64,000 bases of DNA from Photobacterium indicum (GTDB lineage: Bacteria > Pseudomonadota > Gammaproteobacteria > Enterobacterales > Vibrionaceae). Both the position numbers and the translations under genes were made by a program. The notes beneath the pieces are model-generated. The model saw nothing but the letters and a program-made list of their open reading frames with translations. It made no database searches and had not been told where the DNA came from. The stretch spans positions 496,001-560,000 of the forward strand of contig NZ_PYOC01000003.1 of the NCBI RefSeq assembly GCF_003026215.1, read 5' to 3'. Below, piece after piece: positions 18,048 through 27,850 of this stretch; within the stretch, counting starts at the first letter, position 1; every line of letters starts with the position of its first letter.

Positions 18048-18977
18048 ATGCTTAGCAACATTAGACATTTTGCAGTTTACTGCTCATTATTTGCTTGCTT
18101 ACCTTTTGTAAATCAAGCAAAAGCAAACTCGATATCACCTTCAGGTCGTTCGTTATGCAGCGTTGAGACGTCAGCGACTAATAACGGGTGGAAACAACTT
18201 AACAATACTTGTGATATTGGTGCTGGGTTATGGGGAAAAACACCAAAATCAAGTACTGGTAGTTTTTGGGTTCAATGTAACTACAGCAGCGCAATTCCAA
18301 ACAAAAGCTTTTCACGAAAAGTGAACCTCTTATTTCCTGACAATGCTTATTTAATTGAAGATACTGGTAAGTATCGTTGCCTTATTGGTCCCTACTCGAC
18401 GCATATCAAGGCTATGAGGGCAAAACAGCAACTTGAAACCCAAAAAATAACAAGCACATTCATACGGCAAACAACAAAAACAATATCTGGTTTAGTTAAG
18501 GCACCTACATTAAAGACCGTATCAAAGTCCAAAAACACGCAAATAACGCCATCCAAAGAACCGAATAATCCCAAGCTAAACACACTTGTTGAAAATAGAG
18601 TTGTACTTAACTCGATTATTTACTCTTTTACATTTAATGGATTGCAGTATCACCAGCCCAAAGATATTTACTCAACTGAAAATATGCCACCAATGTTCAT
18701 TAATGAACAAGACAACTATTGGTCGCGTATAAATATTAATAGCGCTCAAAAATGGTGTCGCAACTATGGATTACGGCTTCCTACATATGAAGAAATTGAA
18801 CTGCTACAAAGCCATGGCAGGCACCTCTTAATGCGATATCGCTGGCCAACAGAAATCAGCTATTGGACTTCATCCGTCAATCCTATCACCAACGAAATAA
18901 AGACGTTAAATTTGCGAAGTGGTAAGTACGATGAATATCGCCCGCCCGCGCTTTTATATACAACGTGTGTTAAATAA
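18048..18977 (+). CDS. Secreted SPOR-like protein with C-terminal DUF1566/FGE-like region
   Basis: A 309-residue exported protein with a signal peptide (about 1-26, ending QAKA). The region near 70-145 (FWVQCNYSS...YRCLIGPYSTHIKAMRAKQQL) resembles a SPOR domain, which in other proteins binds denuded peptidoglycan at the septum. A basic, Lys/Thr-rich linker follows. The C-terminal 90 residues (AQKWCRNYGLRLPTYEEIELL, YWTSS) resemble the DUF1566/formylglycine-enzyme-like fold of surface proteins. It is monocistronic. The domain match is by eye and the function is unknown. Confidence 0.7.
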   Translation: MLSNIRHFAVYCSLFACLPFVNQAKANSISPSGRSLCSVETSATNNGWKQLNNTCDIGAGLWGKTPKSSTGSFWVQCNYSSAIPNKSFSRKVNLLFPDNAYLIEDTGKYRCLIGPYSTHIKAMRAKQQLETQKITSTFIRQTTKTISGLVKAPTLKTVSKSKNTQITPSKEPNNPKLNTLVENRVVLNSIIYSFTFNGLQYHQPKDIYSTENMPPMFINEQDNYWSRININSAQKWCRNYGLRLPTYEEIELLQSHGRHLLMRYRWPTEISYWTSSVNPITNEIKTLNLRSGKYDEYRPPALLYTTCVK

Positions 18978-19473
18978 CAGCCTAAAAATAAACCATTATA
19001 TTAACAAGCCCACACAAGCCTCATTACTTATTCCGTGTTTTTTTGCTTTGTTATAGTGCAATTGCCACATAAACGAAGCAAAAAAACTCTTTCACCAATC
19101 ATATATATAAAACCATAATGTGCATATATCCGAAAAATCACAATAGTATCTCCATCCTTACTCCCCTATTACACCCCCGCTACGTTTAACATTTCCTTCA
19201 TTACAGACACGGCTATTAACCTCATTAAAAACTGACTAAACCACGATGAATACTCAGCCCGCCATGCAGCATAAAAGTTCACACGACAATTTTGGTCTGT
19301 AACTTGCTAATTATAAAGAATTAACGAAAACGTGATCAGAAACCATCATAAGAATAGACGTTAAGGATTCTGTTTCTATACTTATACTTGTTAACATTGC
19401 ATTTACATTTGTATGACGGCATATTCAAAAACAAACACAACATACGCTTTTACATTAAACAAGGACGACAATA
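18978..19473. other. Intergenic region upstream of the aap operon
   Basis: About 500 AT-rich bases with no gene I can support. It contains the sigma-54-like element listed separately and a good ribosome site (AAGGACGAC) before aapJ. Confidence 0.45.
19293..19308 (+). promoter_or_regulatory. Candidate sigma-54 promoter of the aap operon
   Basis: TGGTCTG-TAAC-TTGCT matches the -24/-12 consensus with the exact 10-base gap between GG and GC, 166 bases before aapJ. Nitrogen control of amino-acid ABC operons is known in proteobacteria. I saw no clear NtrC site, so this is tentative. Confidence 0.35.
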
Positions 19474-20502
19474 ATGACTAAAAAATCATCCGTACTGCTT
19501 GCGGCGATAGCCACTACATCAGCACTTTTCGCGGTTAATGCATCAGCAGCGAACACAACCCTAGAAAAGGTAATGAAGCAAGGTTATGTCCAATGTGGTG
19601 TGAGTGCTGGCTTACCAGGCTTCTCAAATCCAAACTCTAAAGGGAAATGGGAAGGGCTAGATGTTGAATTCTGCCAAGCAATTGCAGCGGCAACTATCGG
19701 TGATAAAACAAAAGTTAAATATATTCCATTAACAGCAAAAGAACGTTTTACAGCACTTCAATCAGGCGAAATTGATGTGTTATCTCGAAATACAACATGG
19801 ACTCTACACCGTGATAGTGCTCTCGGCTTAAACTTTGCTGGTGTTAGCTATTATGACGGCCAAGGGTTTATGGTTAAAAAAGAGTTAGGCGTTTCAAGTG
19901 CCAAAGAACTTGATGGCGCTGCAGTATGTGTTCAATCTGGTACAACAACCGAGCTTAACCTTGCCGATTATTTCCGAGTTAATGGCATGAAATATAGCCC
20001 AGTTGTATTTGATACAGCCCCACAAACATCAAAAGGTTTTGACTCTGGCCGATGTGACGTATTAACCACAGATCAATCAGGGTTATATGCACTTCGTCTA
20101 AACCTTGCCGAACCTGCTTCTGCGGTTGTTCTTCCTGACGTTATTTCTAAAGAACCACTAGGGCCCGTTGTTCGACAAGGCGATGATCAATGGTTCAATA
20201 TTGTTAAGTGGACATTAAGTGCAATGCTTAATGCTGAAGAATACGGTGTTACATCTGCAAATGTCGATAAAATGAAAGAATCAAAAGATCCAAATATTCG
20301 TCGTCTAATTGGTTTAGATGGTCCTAAAGGTAAAGGACTTGGCCTAAGTGATGATTGGGGATACCAAATCGTAAAACAAGTTGGCAATTATGGTGAAAGC
20401 TTCGAACGTACTGTTGGTACAGGTTCACCTCTTAAAATCGAACGTGGCTTAAATGCACTTTGGAAGGATGGCGGTATTCAATACGCTGCACCTATTCGTT
20501 AA
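19474..20502 (+). CDS. aapJ: General L-amino acid ABC transporter, periplasmic binding protein
   Basis: Periplasmic solute receptor of 342 residues with a Sec signal (1-25, ending NASA). It belongs to the AapJ/BztA family that binds many L-amino acids: LEKVMKQGYVQCGVS, LPGFSNP, GKWEGLDVEFC and RNTTWT are typical. Two Cys residues in the mature N-terminal part may form the usual disulfide. It is the first gene of the aapJQMP operon and is followed by a hairpin that probably protects its mRNA so that receptor exceeds permease. Confidence 0.95.
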   Translation: MTKKSSVLLAAIATTSALFAVNASAANTTLEKVMKQGYVQCGVSAGLPGFSNPNSKGKWEGLDVEFCQAIAAATIGDKTKVKYIPLTAKERFTALQSGEIDVLSRNTTWTLHRDSALGLNFAGVSYYDGQGFMVKKELGVSSAKELDGAAVCVQSGTTTELNLADYFRVNGMKYSPVVFDTAPQTSKGFDSGRCDVLTTDQSGLYALRLNLAEPASAVVLPDVISKEPLGPVVRQGDDQWFNIVKWTLSAMLNAEEYGVTSANVDKMKESKDPNIRRLIGLDGPKGKGLGLSDDWGYQIVKQVGNYGESFERTVGTGSPLKIERGLNALWKDGGIQYAAPIR

Positions 20503-20530
20503 TTTTAAATCAATCTACGTATTATGAAGC

Positions 20531-20558
20531 GGAGGCAGTGGCATTATTGCTGCCTTCC
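20531..20558 (+). promoter_or_regulatory. Intercistronic hairpin between aapJ and aapQ
   Basis: GGAGGCAG (20531-20538) pairs with CTGCCTTCC (20550-20558) with one bulge and no U tract. Such stems commonly stabilise the binding-protein mRNA in ABC operons. Confidence 0.5.
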
Positions 20559-20587
20559 AACATCTCAATAGGAACTGAGGTTGTTGT

Positions 20588-21799
20588 ATGGCTCCTAAAA
20601 CAGCAAAAGTGTTAAATACATCGGATGTAGCAAGTCCACCTAATAAACAAAACCTTTTTTATAACCCCACTTTTCGCGCCATTGTTTTCCAACTAATCGC
20701 GGTATTGGGGTTACTTTTCTTTTTTTACAACATCATAAATAACGCACTTGAAAATCTTGATGCACGTGGTATTGCAACAGGGTTTGGATTTCTCAACCAA
20801 GAAGCTGGTTTTGGTATTGGCTTAACACTGATCGATTACGATGAAACATATACTTATGGTCGTACCTTTTTTGTCGGCTTACTAAATACAGCGTTAGTGT
20901 CTGTTTTAGGTATTTTTTTAGCGACAATTATCGGCTTCACCGTCGGTATTGCACGTCTTTCTTCAAACTGGTTAATCAGTCGCTTTGCGGCGCTTTATAT
21001 CGAAACATTCCGTAATATCCCCCTATTATTACAAATTTTCTTCTGGTACTTTGCAGTACTTCAAGCACTTCCTTCACCACGTCAGAGCCTAAGCATTGGC
21101 GAAAGCCTTTTTATTAATGTGCGTGGGCTTTATCTTGCTGGCCCTGTATTTAATGAAGGTTCAGGTTGGATATTTGCAGCATTTACTTTAGCGGTTGTGC
21201 TATCCATCATATATGCCATTAGATCACATAAAAAACAGCAAGATACAGGGGAGCAATCGCCCATATTACTCACAACCATAGGCATGGTAATTGGTTTACC
21301 ACTTATTGCTTTTTTCGCAGCAGGTATGCCTATATCGGTTGAATATCCAGAGCTAAAAGGGTTTAACTTTCGTGGTGGTATCTCTATTTTACCGGAGTTA
21401 GCCGCTTTACTTGTCGCACTTAGCATCTATACCGCCTCTTTCATTGCTGAAATTGTGCGTTCAGGCATTAATGCCGTCAATCATGGACAAACAGAGGCAT
21501 CGCTTGCTTTAGGTTTACCACGAAGTAAAACGTTACGCTTGGTCGTTATTCCTCAAGCAATGCGAATCATTATTCCACCTCTTACTAGCCAATATTTAAA
21601 CCTTACCAAGAACTCTTCATTAGCGATGGCTATCGGTTATCCCGATCTTGTGTCTGTTTTTGCTGGCACAACGTTGAATCAAACAGGTCAAGCTATTGAA
21701 ATTATTGCTATGACTATGGGGGTTTACCTAAGTTTAAGCTTAATTACGTCATTCTTTATGAATATGTATAACAAGAAAGTCGCTTTGGTGGAGAGGTAA
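20588..21799 (+). CDS. aapQ: General L-amino acid ABC transporter, permease Q
   Basis: Inner-membrane permease subunit of 403 residues. It has an N-terminal helix near 37-58, a large loop, and a C-terminal permease core with the ATPase-contact motif in VNHGQTEASLALGLPRSKT and the IPPLTSQYLNLTKNSSLAMAIGYPDL signature region, as in AapQ/BztB. TFRNIPLLLQIFFWY is also diagnostic. The stop is 4 bases before aapM, so the two are likely translationally coupled and form a heterodimer. Confidence 0.94.
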   Translation: MAPKTAKVLNTSDVASPPNKQNLFYNPTFRAIVFQLIAVLGLLFFFYNIINNALENLDARGIATGFGFLNQEAGFGIGLTLIDYDETYTYGRTFFVGLLNTALVSVLGIFLATIIGFTVGIARLSSNWLISRFAALYIETFRNIPLLLQIFFWYFAVLQALPSPRQSLSIGESLFINVRGLYLAGPVFNEGSGWIFAAFTLAVVLSIIYAIRSHKKQQDTGEQSPILLTTIGMVIGLPLIAFFAAGMPISVEYPELKGFNFRGGISILPELAALLVALSIYTASFIAEIVRSGINAVNHGQTEASLALGLPRSKTLRLVVIPQAMRIIIPPLTSQYLNLTKNSSLAMAIGYPDLVSVFAGTTLNQTGQAIEIIAMTMGVYLSLSLITSFFMNMYNKKVALVER

Positions 21800-21803
21800 T
21801 ATA

Positions 21804-22901
21804 ATGAGTCATCATAATTTTCAGCCTGACTTACCACCACCAGCAAATACTGTCGGTATTATTGGATGGGCTCGTCAGCACTTATTTTCATCGATAACAA
21901 ATTCTATCATGACCCTTTTCCTTGCTTATTTTGCAATCACGGGATTATGGGCCGTTATCCAATGGGCATTTATAAACGCTGATTGGATTGGTGATACGCG
22001 TGATGCATGTTCTAGTGATGGAGCATGTTGGGTCTTTATTAATGTCCGTTTTGACCAATTCATGTTCGGATTCTACCCTGCAGATCAACTTTGGCGACCA
22101 AAGCTGTTTTATTTCACGCTAGCAATTTTCATTTCATTGCTTGTGATAGAAAAAACACCGGGTAGAAAATGGATTTGGTTATTCTTTGTTAATGTTTACC
22201 CTTTCTTTGCTGCCTTCTTGTTATACGGTGGTGTATTTGGCTTAGAAGTTGTTGATACCCACTTATGGGGTGGTTTGCTTGTCACACTGGTTATTGCGAT
22301 TGTAGGCATTGTTGTTTCACTGCCTATTGGAGTAGCACTCGCTCTTGGCCGTCGTTCTGAAATGCCAATAATACGTAGCATATGTACCGTTTATATCGAG
22401 ATATGGCGTGGTGTCCCCCTTATTACCGTATTATTCATGGCTTCTGTACTGCTGCCATTATTTTTAACCTCAGAAATGGAAATGGATAAGCTTTTTCGAG
22501 CATTAATCGGTGTAGTGTTATTTAGCGCCGCCTATATGGCAGAAGTTATACGTGGTGGGTTGCAAGCCATACCTAGAGGTCAATACGAAGCGGCAGATGC
22601 TCTGGGGCTCTCTTATTGGAAAAGTATGTACCTGATTGTATTACCGCAAGCCTTAAAGATTACCATCCCTTCAATTGTGAACACCTTTATTGGTCTATTT
22701 AAAGACACCAGCCTTGTATTGATCATCGGTATGTTCGATGTGCTAGGTATTGGCCAAGCCGCCAACAGCGACCCCGACTGGTTAGGCTTTGCGACAGAAA
22801 GCTATATTTTTGTCGCTCTTGTTTTTTGGGTTTTCTGTTTCAGTATGTCTCGTTACAGTATCTTTTTAGAAAATAAATTGCACACGGGTCATAAACGATA
22901 A
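21804..22901 (+). CDS. aapM: General L-amino acid ABC transporter, permease M
   Basis: Second permease subunit, 365 residues, inner membrane. Family motifs are [47 protein letters not shown] (ATPase contact loop) and [11 protein letters not shown]. The N-terminal third holds extra helices and a periplasmic loop characteristic of AapM/BztC. It starts 4 bases after aapQ with GGAGAGG just upstream and is followed 14 bases later by the ATPase gene. Confidence 0.94.
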   Translation: MSHHNFQPDLPPPANTVGIIGWARQHLFSSITNSIMTLFLAYFAITGLWAVIQWAFINADWIGDTRDACSSDGACWVFINVRFDQFMFGFYPADQLWRPKLFYFTLAIFISLLVIEKTPGRKWIWLFFVNVYPFFAAFLLYGGVFGLEVVDTHLWGGLLVTLVIAIVGIVVSLPIGVALALGRRSEMPIIRSICTVYIEIWRGVPLITVLFMASVLLPLFLTSEMEMDKLFRALIGVVLFSAAYMAEVIRGGLQAIPRGQYEAADALGLSYWKSMYLIVLPQALKITIPSIVNTFIGLFKDTSLVLIIGMFDVLGIGQAANSDPDWLGFATESYIFVALVFWVFCFSMSRYSIFLENKLHTGHKR

Positions 22902-22915
22902 GCAAGGATAGCACT

Positions 22916-23740
22916 ATGACAAGCAGTACGTTGATTGCAAGTAGTAACCTTTCTGGTGGTGAAGCCACTTTGGACGAAACAACAAAGTCGGATCAATCTA
23001 TTATGACCGATACAATGATTCAACTATCTAGCGTTAATAAATGGTATGGGCAATTTCACGTACTAAAAGACATCAATCTAACCGTAACTAAAGGTGAAAA
23101 AATCGTTATTTGTGGTCCTTCTGGCTCAGGAAAATCAACCTTGATTCGCTGCATCAACCGCCTAGAAGAACACCAAAAGGGGCAGATAGTTGTTGCTGGT
23201 AACGAACTAACCGATGATCTTAAAAATATCGAATTAGTACGTAAAGAAGTCGGTATGTGTTTTCAGCACTTCAACCTCTTCCCCCATCTTACCGTATTAG
23301 AAAATTGTACCCTTGCGCCTATTTGGGTGAAGAAAATGCCTCAGAAAGAAGCTGAAGCATTAGCGATGAATTACCTTGAACGCGTTAAAATACCTGACCA
23401 AGCAGATAAGTACCCAGGGCAACTTTCTGGTGGGCAGCAGCAGCGTGTCGCAATTGCACGTTCGCTGTGTATGAACCCGCAAATAATGCTCTTTGATGAA
23501 CCAACTTCAGCGCTAGACCCTGAAATGGTACGCGAGGTGTTAGATGTTATGGTTGAATTGGCTCATGAAGGTATGACCATGATATGCGTAACGCACGAAA
23601 TGGGGTTTGCCCGTCAGGTTGCCGATCGCGTTATCTTTATGGACCGTGGTGAGATCATAGAAGAAAACAATCCTCATGATTTCTTCGACAACCCACAATC
23701 TGACCGTACGCAGTTATTCTTAAGCCAAATACTGCATTAA
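22916..23740 (+). CDS. aapP: General L-amino acid ABC transporter, ATPase
   Basis: Cytosolic ATPase of 274 residues energising AapJQM. It has Walker [11 protein letters not shown] loop [10 protein letters not shown], signature LSGGQQQR, Walker B IMLFDEP and the H loop CVTHEMG. An N-terminal extension of about 30 residues precedes the usual start; an internal ATG giving [14 protein letters not shown] is an alternative, but the ATG at 22916 has AGGATAG-like sequence upstream and fits the 14-base operon gap. It is the last gene of the operon. Confidence 0.95.
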   Translation: MTSSTLIASSNLSGGEATLDETTKSDQSIMTDTMIQLSSVNKWYGQFHVLKDINLTVTKGEKIVICGPSGSGKSTLIRCINRLEEHQKGQIVVAGNELTDDLKNIELVRKEVGMCFQHFNLFPHLTVLENCTLAPIWVKKMPQKEAEALAMNYLERVKIPDQADKYPGQLSGGQQQRVAIARSLCMNPQIMLFDEPTSALDPEMVREVLDVMVELAHEGMTMICVTHEMGFARQVADRVIFMDRGEIIEENNPHDFFDNPQSDRTQLFLSQILH

Positions 23741-23751
23741 ATTTAATCATG

Positions 23752-23783
23752 CACAAAAAAGCCCGCTCATGACTGGCGGGCTG
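23752..23783 (-). terminator. Terminator reading on the minus strand
   Basis: GCCCGC (23761-23766) and GCGGGC (23776-23781) form a stem. The U tract (the run of A at 23755-23760) exists only on the minus strand. It therefore best serves a minus-strand transcript entering from the right, though it may also stall aap transcription. Confidence 0.65.
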
Positions 23784-23954
23784 CGTGAATTATTACGCTA
23801 GTTATATTTTTACAAATTTAAAACAAGGCAGTGTTGTATGGCTATAATCAGCAGCTCGTTGAGCGTCCACTTTTCTCCAAATGCTTCCTTAAAGCATTTC
23901 GTAATATTTCTTTACTTTTATTTTTTATTATTTTTCTAACTATCTTTTTGTCGC

Positions 23955-24092
23955 TCAAAGTCGTTTAACTTTTTTGCAATTAATACATTTCCAAACAGAT
24001 TTGATATTTAATACCTTTTGTAACAGTGTTCTACGAATTTTAATCATTTCAGACCCACATTTATCGCACATACCAACAGCCTGTAGCACCAT
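23955..24092 (-). CDS. Candidate 45-residue zinc-ribbon protein
   Basis: A short minus-strand frame encodes a basic 45-residue protein with two knuckles, Cys9-Asp-Lys-Cys12 and Cys36-Ile-Asn-Cys39, separated by a helix-like KIRRTLLQKVLNI segment. This spacing suits a zinc ribbon. The start is uncertain: the ATG at 24092 lacks a strong ribosome site, and an internal ATG gives 38 residues beginning MCDKCG. Support comes from the downstream minus-strand terminator at 23752-23783, which no other gene needs. I do not recognise a named family. The remaining gap sequence (24093-24504) shows no further gene. Confidence 0.5.
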   Translation of the reverse strand: MVLQAVGMCDKCGSEMIKIRRTLLQKVLNIKSVWKCINCKKVKRL

Positions 24093-24504
24093 TTAACCGT
24101 GGTAAAGAGTACATCACACCACCCATACAGGCAACCATACCGTAAATAAAAGGGGGATTTTACAATTTTTTCGACAAGCCACAATCAGCTCCAAACGAAA
24201 AAACGAAGCTTTATTCAGCTTCTGTTTTGTTGCATGATGTAATCTACGAATAAAGCAGCACAGTTGAATGTAGAAAGTCTCTGCATCGCGATACGTTTAA
24301 TCACACGAATGGCAATGAAACATTTATTTACATTTTTACCAAAAAAGATAATGAAATGTTAAGTATCATTCGACTCAAGAACTTAGATAGGATGTGTTTG
24401 GTCAGTAAATGGTTTTATTACAAGTTAATAGCTTGCAATTATGAACGTTTGCCCTCATATATGTCTTAACAAATATCAACATAACTAACCCTAAGGGGAC
24501 ACTT

Positions 24505-25170
24505 ATGAACGATCGTATAGTCAATCGTACTGGATCTTACGATAGCGTACTTTCAACCAATAAGGTTTTAAGAAACACGTACTTCCTACTTTCTCTAACA
24601 TTGCTTTGGTCTGCGGTTATCGCGGGTACCGCTATGGCAATGAACTTGCCTTACCCAGGAATCATCATTACGTTGGTTGGTTTCTACGGTCTAATGTTCT
24701 TAACTGAAAAGAACAAAGACAGTAGCCTAGGTATCGTATTTACATTCGCATTAACGGGTTTCATGGGTTACACCCTAGGGCCTATTCTGAACATGTACCT
24801 TGGCGCTGGTATGGGGCACGCAATTGTTCCTGCTCTAGGCGGTACAGCCCTTACATTTATGGCTTGTTCTGCATATGCACTAACAACTAAGCGTGATCTA
24901 TCATTCTTGAATGGTATGTTAATGGCTGGTTTTGTGGCAATTATTGTTGCTGTTATTGCAAACATCTTCCTACAAATGCCAATGCTTTCATTAGCAATCA
25001 GCGGTATGTTTGTTCTGTTCTCTTCAGCGGCGATTCTGCTTACTACGCAGTCAATCATCCGTGGTGGTGAAACAAACTACATTTCAGCTACCGTCACGTT
25101 ATATGTCTCTATCTACAACCTATTCCTAAGCTTGCTACAAATCTTAGGCATCATGGGTAACAACGATTAA
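24505..25170 (+). CDS. yccA: Bax inhibitor-1 family membrane protein YccA
   Basis: Inner-membrane protein of 221 residues with seven predicted helices, of the BI-1/YccA family. E. coli YccA interacts with the FtsH protease and modulates its activity. Conserved features are the N-terminal LSTNKVLRNTYFLLSLTLLWSA, FTFALTGFMGYTLGPIL and the acidic C-terminus ending GNND. CTAAGGGGA upstream is a strong ribosome site. It begins the conserved yccA-tusE-acyP block and has its own terminator. Confidence 0.94.
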   Translation: MNDRIVNRTGSYDSVLSTNKVLRNTYFLLSLTLLWSAVIAGTAMAMNLPYPGIIITLVGFYGLMFLTEKNKDSSLGIVFTFALTGFMGYTLGPILNMYLGAGMGHAIVPALGGTALTFMACSAYALTTKRDLSFLNGMLMAGFVAIIVAVIANIFLQMPMLSLAISGMFVLFSSAAILLTTQSIIRGGETNYISATVTLYVSIYNLFLSLLQILGIMGNND

Positions 25171-25205
25171 TCACTTCTATTAGTGAATCGTTAAATAGGT
25201 AGTTG

Positions 25206-25232
25206 AAAGCGTCCGAAATGGACGCTTTTTTA
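25206..25232 (+). terminator. Terminator after yccA
   Basis: AAAGCGTCC (25206-25214) and GGACGCTTT (25220-25228) with a T run. Confidence 0.9.
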
Positions 25233-25323
25233 TTGCCTACAATTTACATGATTTTGTCATTTCTACTTGCAGCACCGTGTTCGAATCACTATCCTTTCTG
25301 CGATCCGAATATCGAGGCACATC

Positions 25324-25653
25324 ATGCTTGAAATTAATGGCAAACAAATAGAAACCGACGCTCAGGGTTACCTTAAGAACGTTGATGATTGGTCGAGAGA
25401 TATTGTTCCCCTTCTCGCTCAAGATGAAGGTATTGAATTATCTGAAGCACATTGGGAAGTTATTCTCTTTGTAAGAGAATTTTATTTAGAATTTAACACT
25501 TCACCCGCTATTCGCATGCTTGTAAAAGCAATGGCGAAAAAATACGGTGAAGAAAAAGGTAGCTCTCGTTATCTTTATAAGCTCTTTATCAAAGGGCCAG
25601 CGAAGCAAGCAACAAAACTTGCTGGCTTACCAAAACCCGTAAAGTGTATCTAA
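25324..25653 (+). CDS. tusE: Sulfur relay protein TusE (DsrC family)
   Basis: Cytosolic sulfur carrier of 109 residues that takes persulfide from TusBCD and passes it to MnmA for 2-thiolation of tRNA wobble uridines. It matches E. coli TusE closely ([33 protein letters not shown]). The acceptor cysteine is Cys108, the penultimate residue. The ATG at 25324 follows GAGG; an upstream in-frame extension from 25267 is not conserved. Gene order yccA-tusE-acyP is as in enterics. Confidence 0.95.
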   Translation: MLEINGKQIETDAQGYLKNVDDWSRDIVPLLAQDEGIELSEAHWEVILFVREFYLEFNTSPAIRMLVKAMAKKYGEEKGSSRYLYKLFIKGPAKQATKLAGLPKPVKCI

Positions 25654-25677
25654 CGCCTTTACATAAGCAAAGACTAC

Positions 25678-25715
25678 AAACAGGGCACGAAACCATTCAT
25701 GAGCCCTGTTTTTTT
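25678..25715 (+). terminator. Terminator after tusE
   Basis: AAACAGGGC (25678-25686) and GCCCTGTTT (25703-25711) followed by T; it lies between convergent tusE and acyP. Confidence 0.88.
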
Positions 25716-25773
25716 AGGTCATCCATAAATCCCAATAGATAATCTTTTTATTACCTCTATATCAGTAACTATG

Positions 25774-26046
25774 TTATTTAATCTCGAATCCATCAATATG
25801 TCGCCATTCAATGATTTCAGCGTCGATACTGTCAACCCTTGACGTTTTAGGCCCACTTTCTAGCCAAGCCAGCAACTTATTCACACTATCTTCGCTGCCA
25901 CACGCCAGAACCTCAACACTTCCATCAGGTAAGTTCATCGCATAGCCACTCAAGCCATCTTTTAGCCCTTCATGTGCTGTATGAAATCTGAACCCGACCC
26001 CCTGAACAATCCCTTTGACGTTTGCCTTCACACAAATCTGTGACAT
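25774..26046 (-). CDS. acyP: Acylphosphatase
   Basis: Small cytosolic hydrolase of 90 residues cleaving carboxyl-phosphate bonds such as those in acetyl phosphate. It has the phosphate-binding loop GIVQGVGFR with Arg20 and the catalytic-position Asn38 in MNLPDG. Size is standard. It is convergent with tusE, the same neighbourhood as E. coli yccX. A MITE-like element begins 41 bases beyond its start. Confidence 0.94.
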   Translation of the reverse strand: MSQICVKANVKGIVQGVGFRFHTAHEGLKDGLSGYAMNLPDGSVEVLACGSEDSVNKLLAWLESGPKTSRVDSIDAEIIEWRHIDGFEIK

Positions 26047-26086
26047 ATATCACCTCAAGAATTTTATGAACTAACCGATAACGACT

Positions 26087-26352
26087 TATACCCAAGTTAC
26101 CTCAAGATGCTCGTTTCAGCGAGAATTTGTTGGGCTCTAGGCAAGGCACTTATTTATAGACCTAGTCGTTCTACGTTGAAAATAAGTAACACCGCATAGA
26201 GCCCAACAAAACTCGCCCTTTGGGAGTGATTCAGCGTATCTACTTCTGTGTCAAATGTGTTTGAAAGGGAAAGCCATTCCTACACACATTTTCCTTGAAT
26301 TAAACACGCTGAGATCACTCTGAATCCTGCATCTTGAGGTAGCTTGGGTATA
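26087..26352. mobile_element. 266-bp MITE-like element with 24-bp terminal inverted repeats
   Basis: The left end (26087-26110, TATACCCAAGTTACCTCAAG...) and the right end (26329-26352) are inverted copies matching at 23 of 24 bases. Inside are nested stems: TTGTTGGGCTCTA with TAGAGCCCAACAA, ACTTATTT with AAATAAGT, and AAATGTGT with ACACATTT. No open frame is present, so it is non-autonomous. Single copies of the end sequence occur elsewhere in the window. Confidence 0.8.
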
Positions 26353-26402
26353 TAGTGAATTGTCATTAGACAGTCGTATTCTTTGTTAATCAGGACAACA
26401 AT

Positions 26403-27803
26403 ATGAAAGAAGTCGCGTTTCGATGGATTGATAAGTACCTCATTCATTTAAAGATACAAGAAAAGTTCTATCTTTTATTTCTTCTTCCTTTAGTTGCCAT
26501 AATCAGTGTTAGTGCCATTTTAGTCGATGCCGCTAATGAGCAACGTATTGAAATCACGACAAATCAACTAAATACAACAACTGCATTATTATCAAAATAT
26601 AATGTTAGCCAATCAGATGCTGTCTCATTACTTGCTAATAGTGGATTAAAACTTGGGAATGGTGAAATTTCTTCAACCGTTTCTAACATGAACTATGTAA
26701 TATCAGCGATTGATCCGTCCAGTATCTATAGCTACCTGTCTACCACACAAATCAGCTTTACGATTCTGCTGCTTGTTGTTGTATTAGCCTGTGTCTATTT
26801 CATAATGACATTCATCGGTGGCGCGATGTTCACCATGAACAGAGCCCTCGCTAATTTGGCCGATGGCGACTTAACACAGCGTATGAACTTCTTTCAAGTA
26901 CGCGACGAGTTCAGCACCATTGCCATTACCATAGACCGCGTAGCTGATCGTGAACAAAAACTGGTTCAAGCTACACAAGAAGCAACAGCAATGATGCAGC
27001 AAATTAGTAGTGACCTGCGTCAACGTAGCCATCAAAGTGAAAACCTTTCTGCAAGCCAGCAGCAACATTTAGATTCATTAGCCAGCGCAACAGAAGAAAT
27101 GGCGACATCAGTCCGTGAAGTGGCTACTCACGCTCATCAAACATCGGATCAAACCCGAGAAGCACAAGAAATGTCTGAGCTTGGTCGCACACAAGTGGGT
27201 GAAACAAAATCGGCTATTTCTACGCTTTCGAGTGAAATTAATGCAGCGGCGAGTGCTGTCTCTGAACTCGACAGTAATGCCACAAAGATAAATGACGTTG
27301 TCACAACAATTAATGGCATATCTCAACAGACGAACCTATTAGCATTAAACGCAGCGATTGAAGCAGCACGTGCTGGTGAGCAAGGTCGTGGCTTTGCTGT
27401 TGTTGCTGATGAAGTACGTACCCTTGCAGGACGCACGCAAAGTGCAACCGTTGAAATTCAGCAAATGATTGAATCCTTGCAGCAAAACAGCCAGCAGTTA
27501 ATGTCGGTAATGAATAATACCGTTCAAAATGCTCAGCAAAGTGAGCAGTTAATGGATTCTGTCGATAATGAAATCAGCCAAATTACAGAACGTAATCAGC
27601 AAATTTCAGATCGCAGTACCGAAATAGCAGCCGCTGCAGAACAACAAGGTGCAGTGGCAGATAATATTGCCTCTAGCGTTGAGCAAGTACGCGAGCAGTC
27701 ACGTCAGGTTTGTGACGTAATTTCTCAATCGAGTACTGAAATTGAACGACTCAACCAACAAGCAGAAGTGCTTGAATCTTTGATGAATGGTCTTAAAGCT
27801 TAA
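26403..27803 (+). CDS. Methyl-accepting chemotaxis protein
   Basis: Inner-membrane chemoreceptor of 466 residues. Two membrane helices (about 22-42 and 117-140) frame a short periplasmic domain of roughly 75 residues, unusually small for ligand binding. A HAMP region ([14 protein letters not shown]) and a signalling coiled coil follow, with the conserved hairpin tip [24 protein letters not shown] that contacts CheA and CheW. No C-terminal methylation-enzyme-docking pentapeptide is seen. It sits between acyP and rlmI, which are neighbours in enterics, and starts 50 bases after the MITE-like element. Its signal is unknown. Confidence 0.93.
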   Translation: MKEVAFRWIDKYLIHLKIQEKFYLLFLLPLVAIISVSAILVDAANEQRIEITTNQLNTTTALLSKYNVSQSDAVSLLANSGLKLGNGEISSTVSNMNYVISAIDPSSIYSYLSTTQISFTILLLVVVLACVYFIMTFIGGAMFTMNRALANLADGDLTQRMNFFQVRDEFSTIAITIDRVADREQKLVQATQEATAMMQQISSDLRQRSHQSENLSASQQQHLDSLASATEEMATSVREVATHAHQTSDQTREAQEMSELGRTQVGETKSAISTLSSEINAAASAVSELDSNATKINDVVTTINGISQQTNLLALNAAIEAARAGEQGRGFAVVADEVRTLAGRTQSATVEIQQMIESLQQNSQQLMSVMNNTVQNAQQSEQLMDSVDNEISQITERNQQISDRSTEIAAAAEQQGAVADNIASSVEQVREQSRQVCDVISQSSTEIERLNQQAEVLESLMNGLKA

Positions 27804-27824
27804 TAAACTGTAACGGTTTACCTC

Positions 27825-27850
27825 AAGCCGCCTACTTTGGCGGCTTTTTC
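27825..27850 (+). terminator. Terminator after the chemoreceptor gene
   Basis: AGCCGCC (27826-27832) and GGCGGCT (27839-27845) followed by TTTTTC. Confidence 0.88.

Noticed and set aside
23790..23954. Further coding sequence after the 45-residue zinc-ribbon frame
   Set aside because: Short minus-strand frames exist in two phases but lack ATG starts and ribosome sites; at most they are relics of a longer gene.
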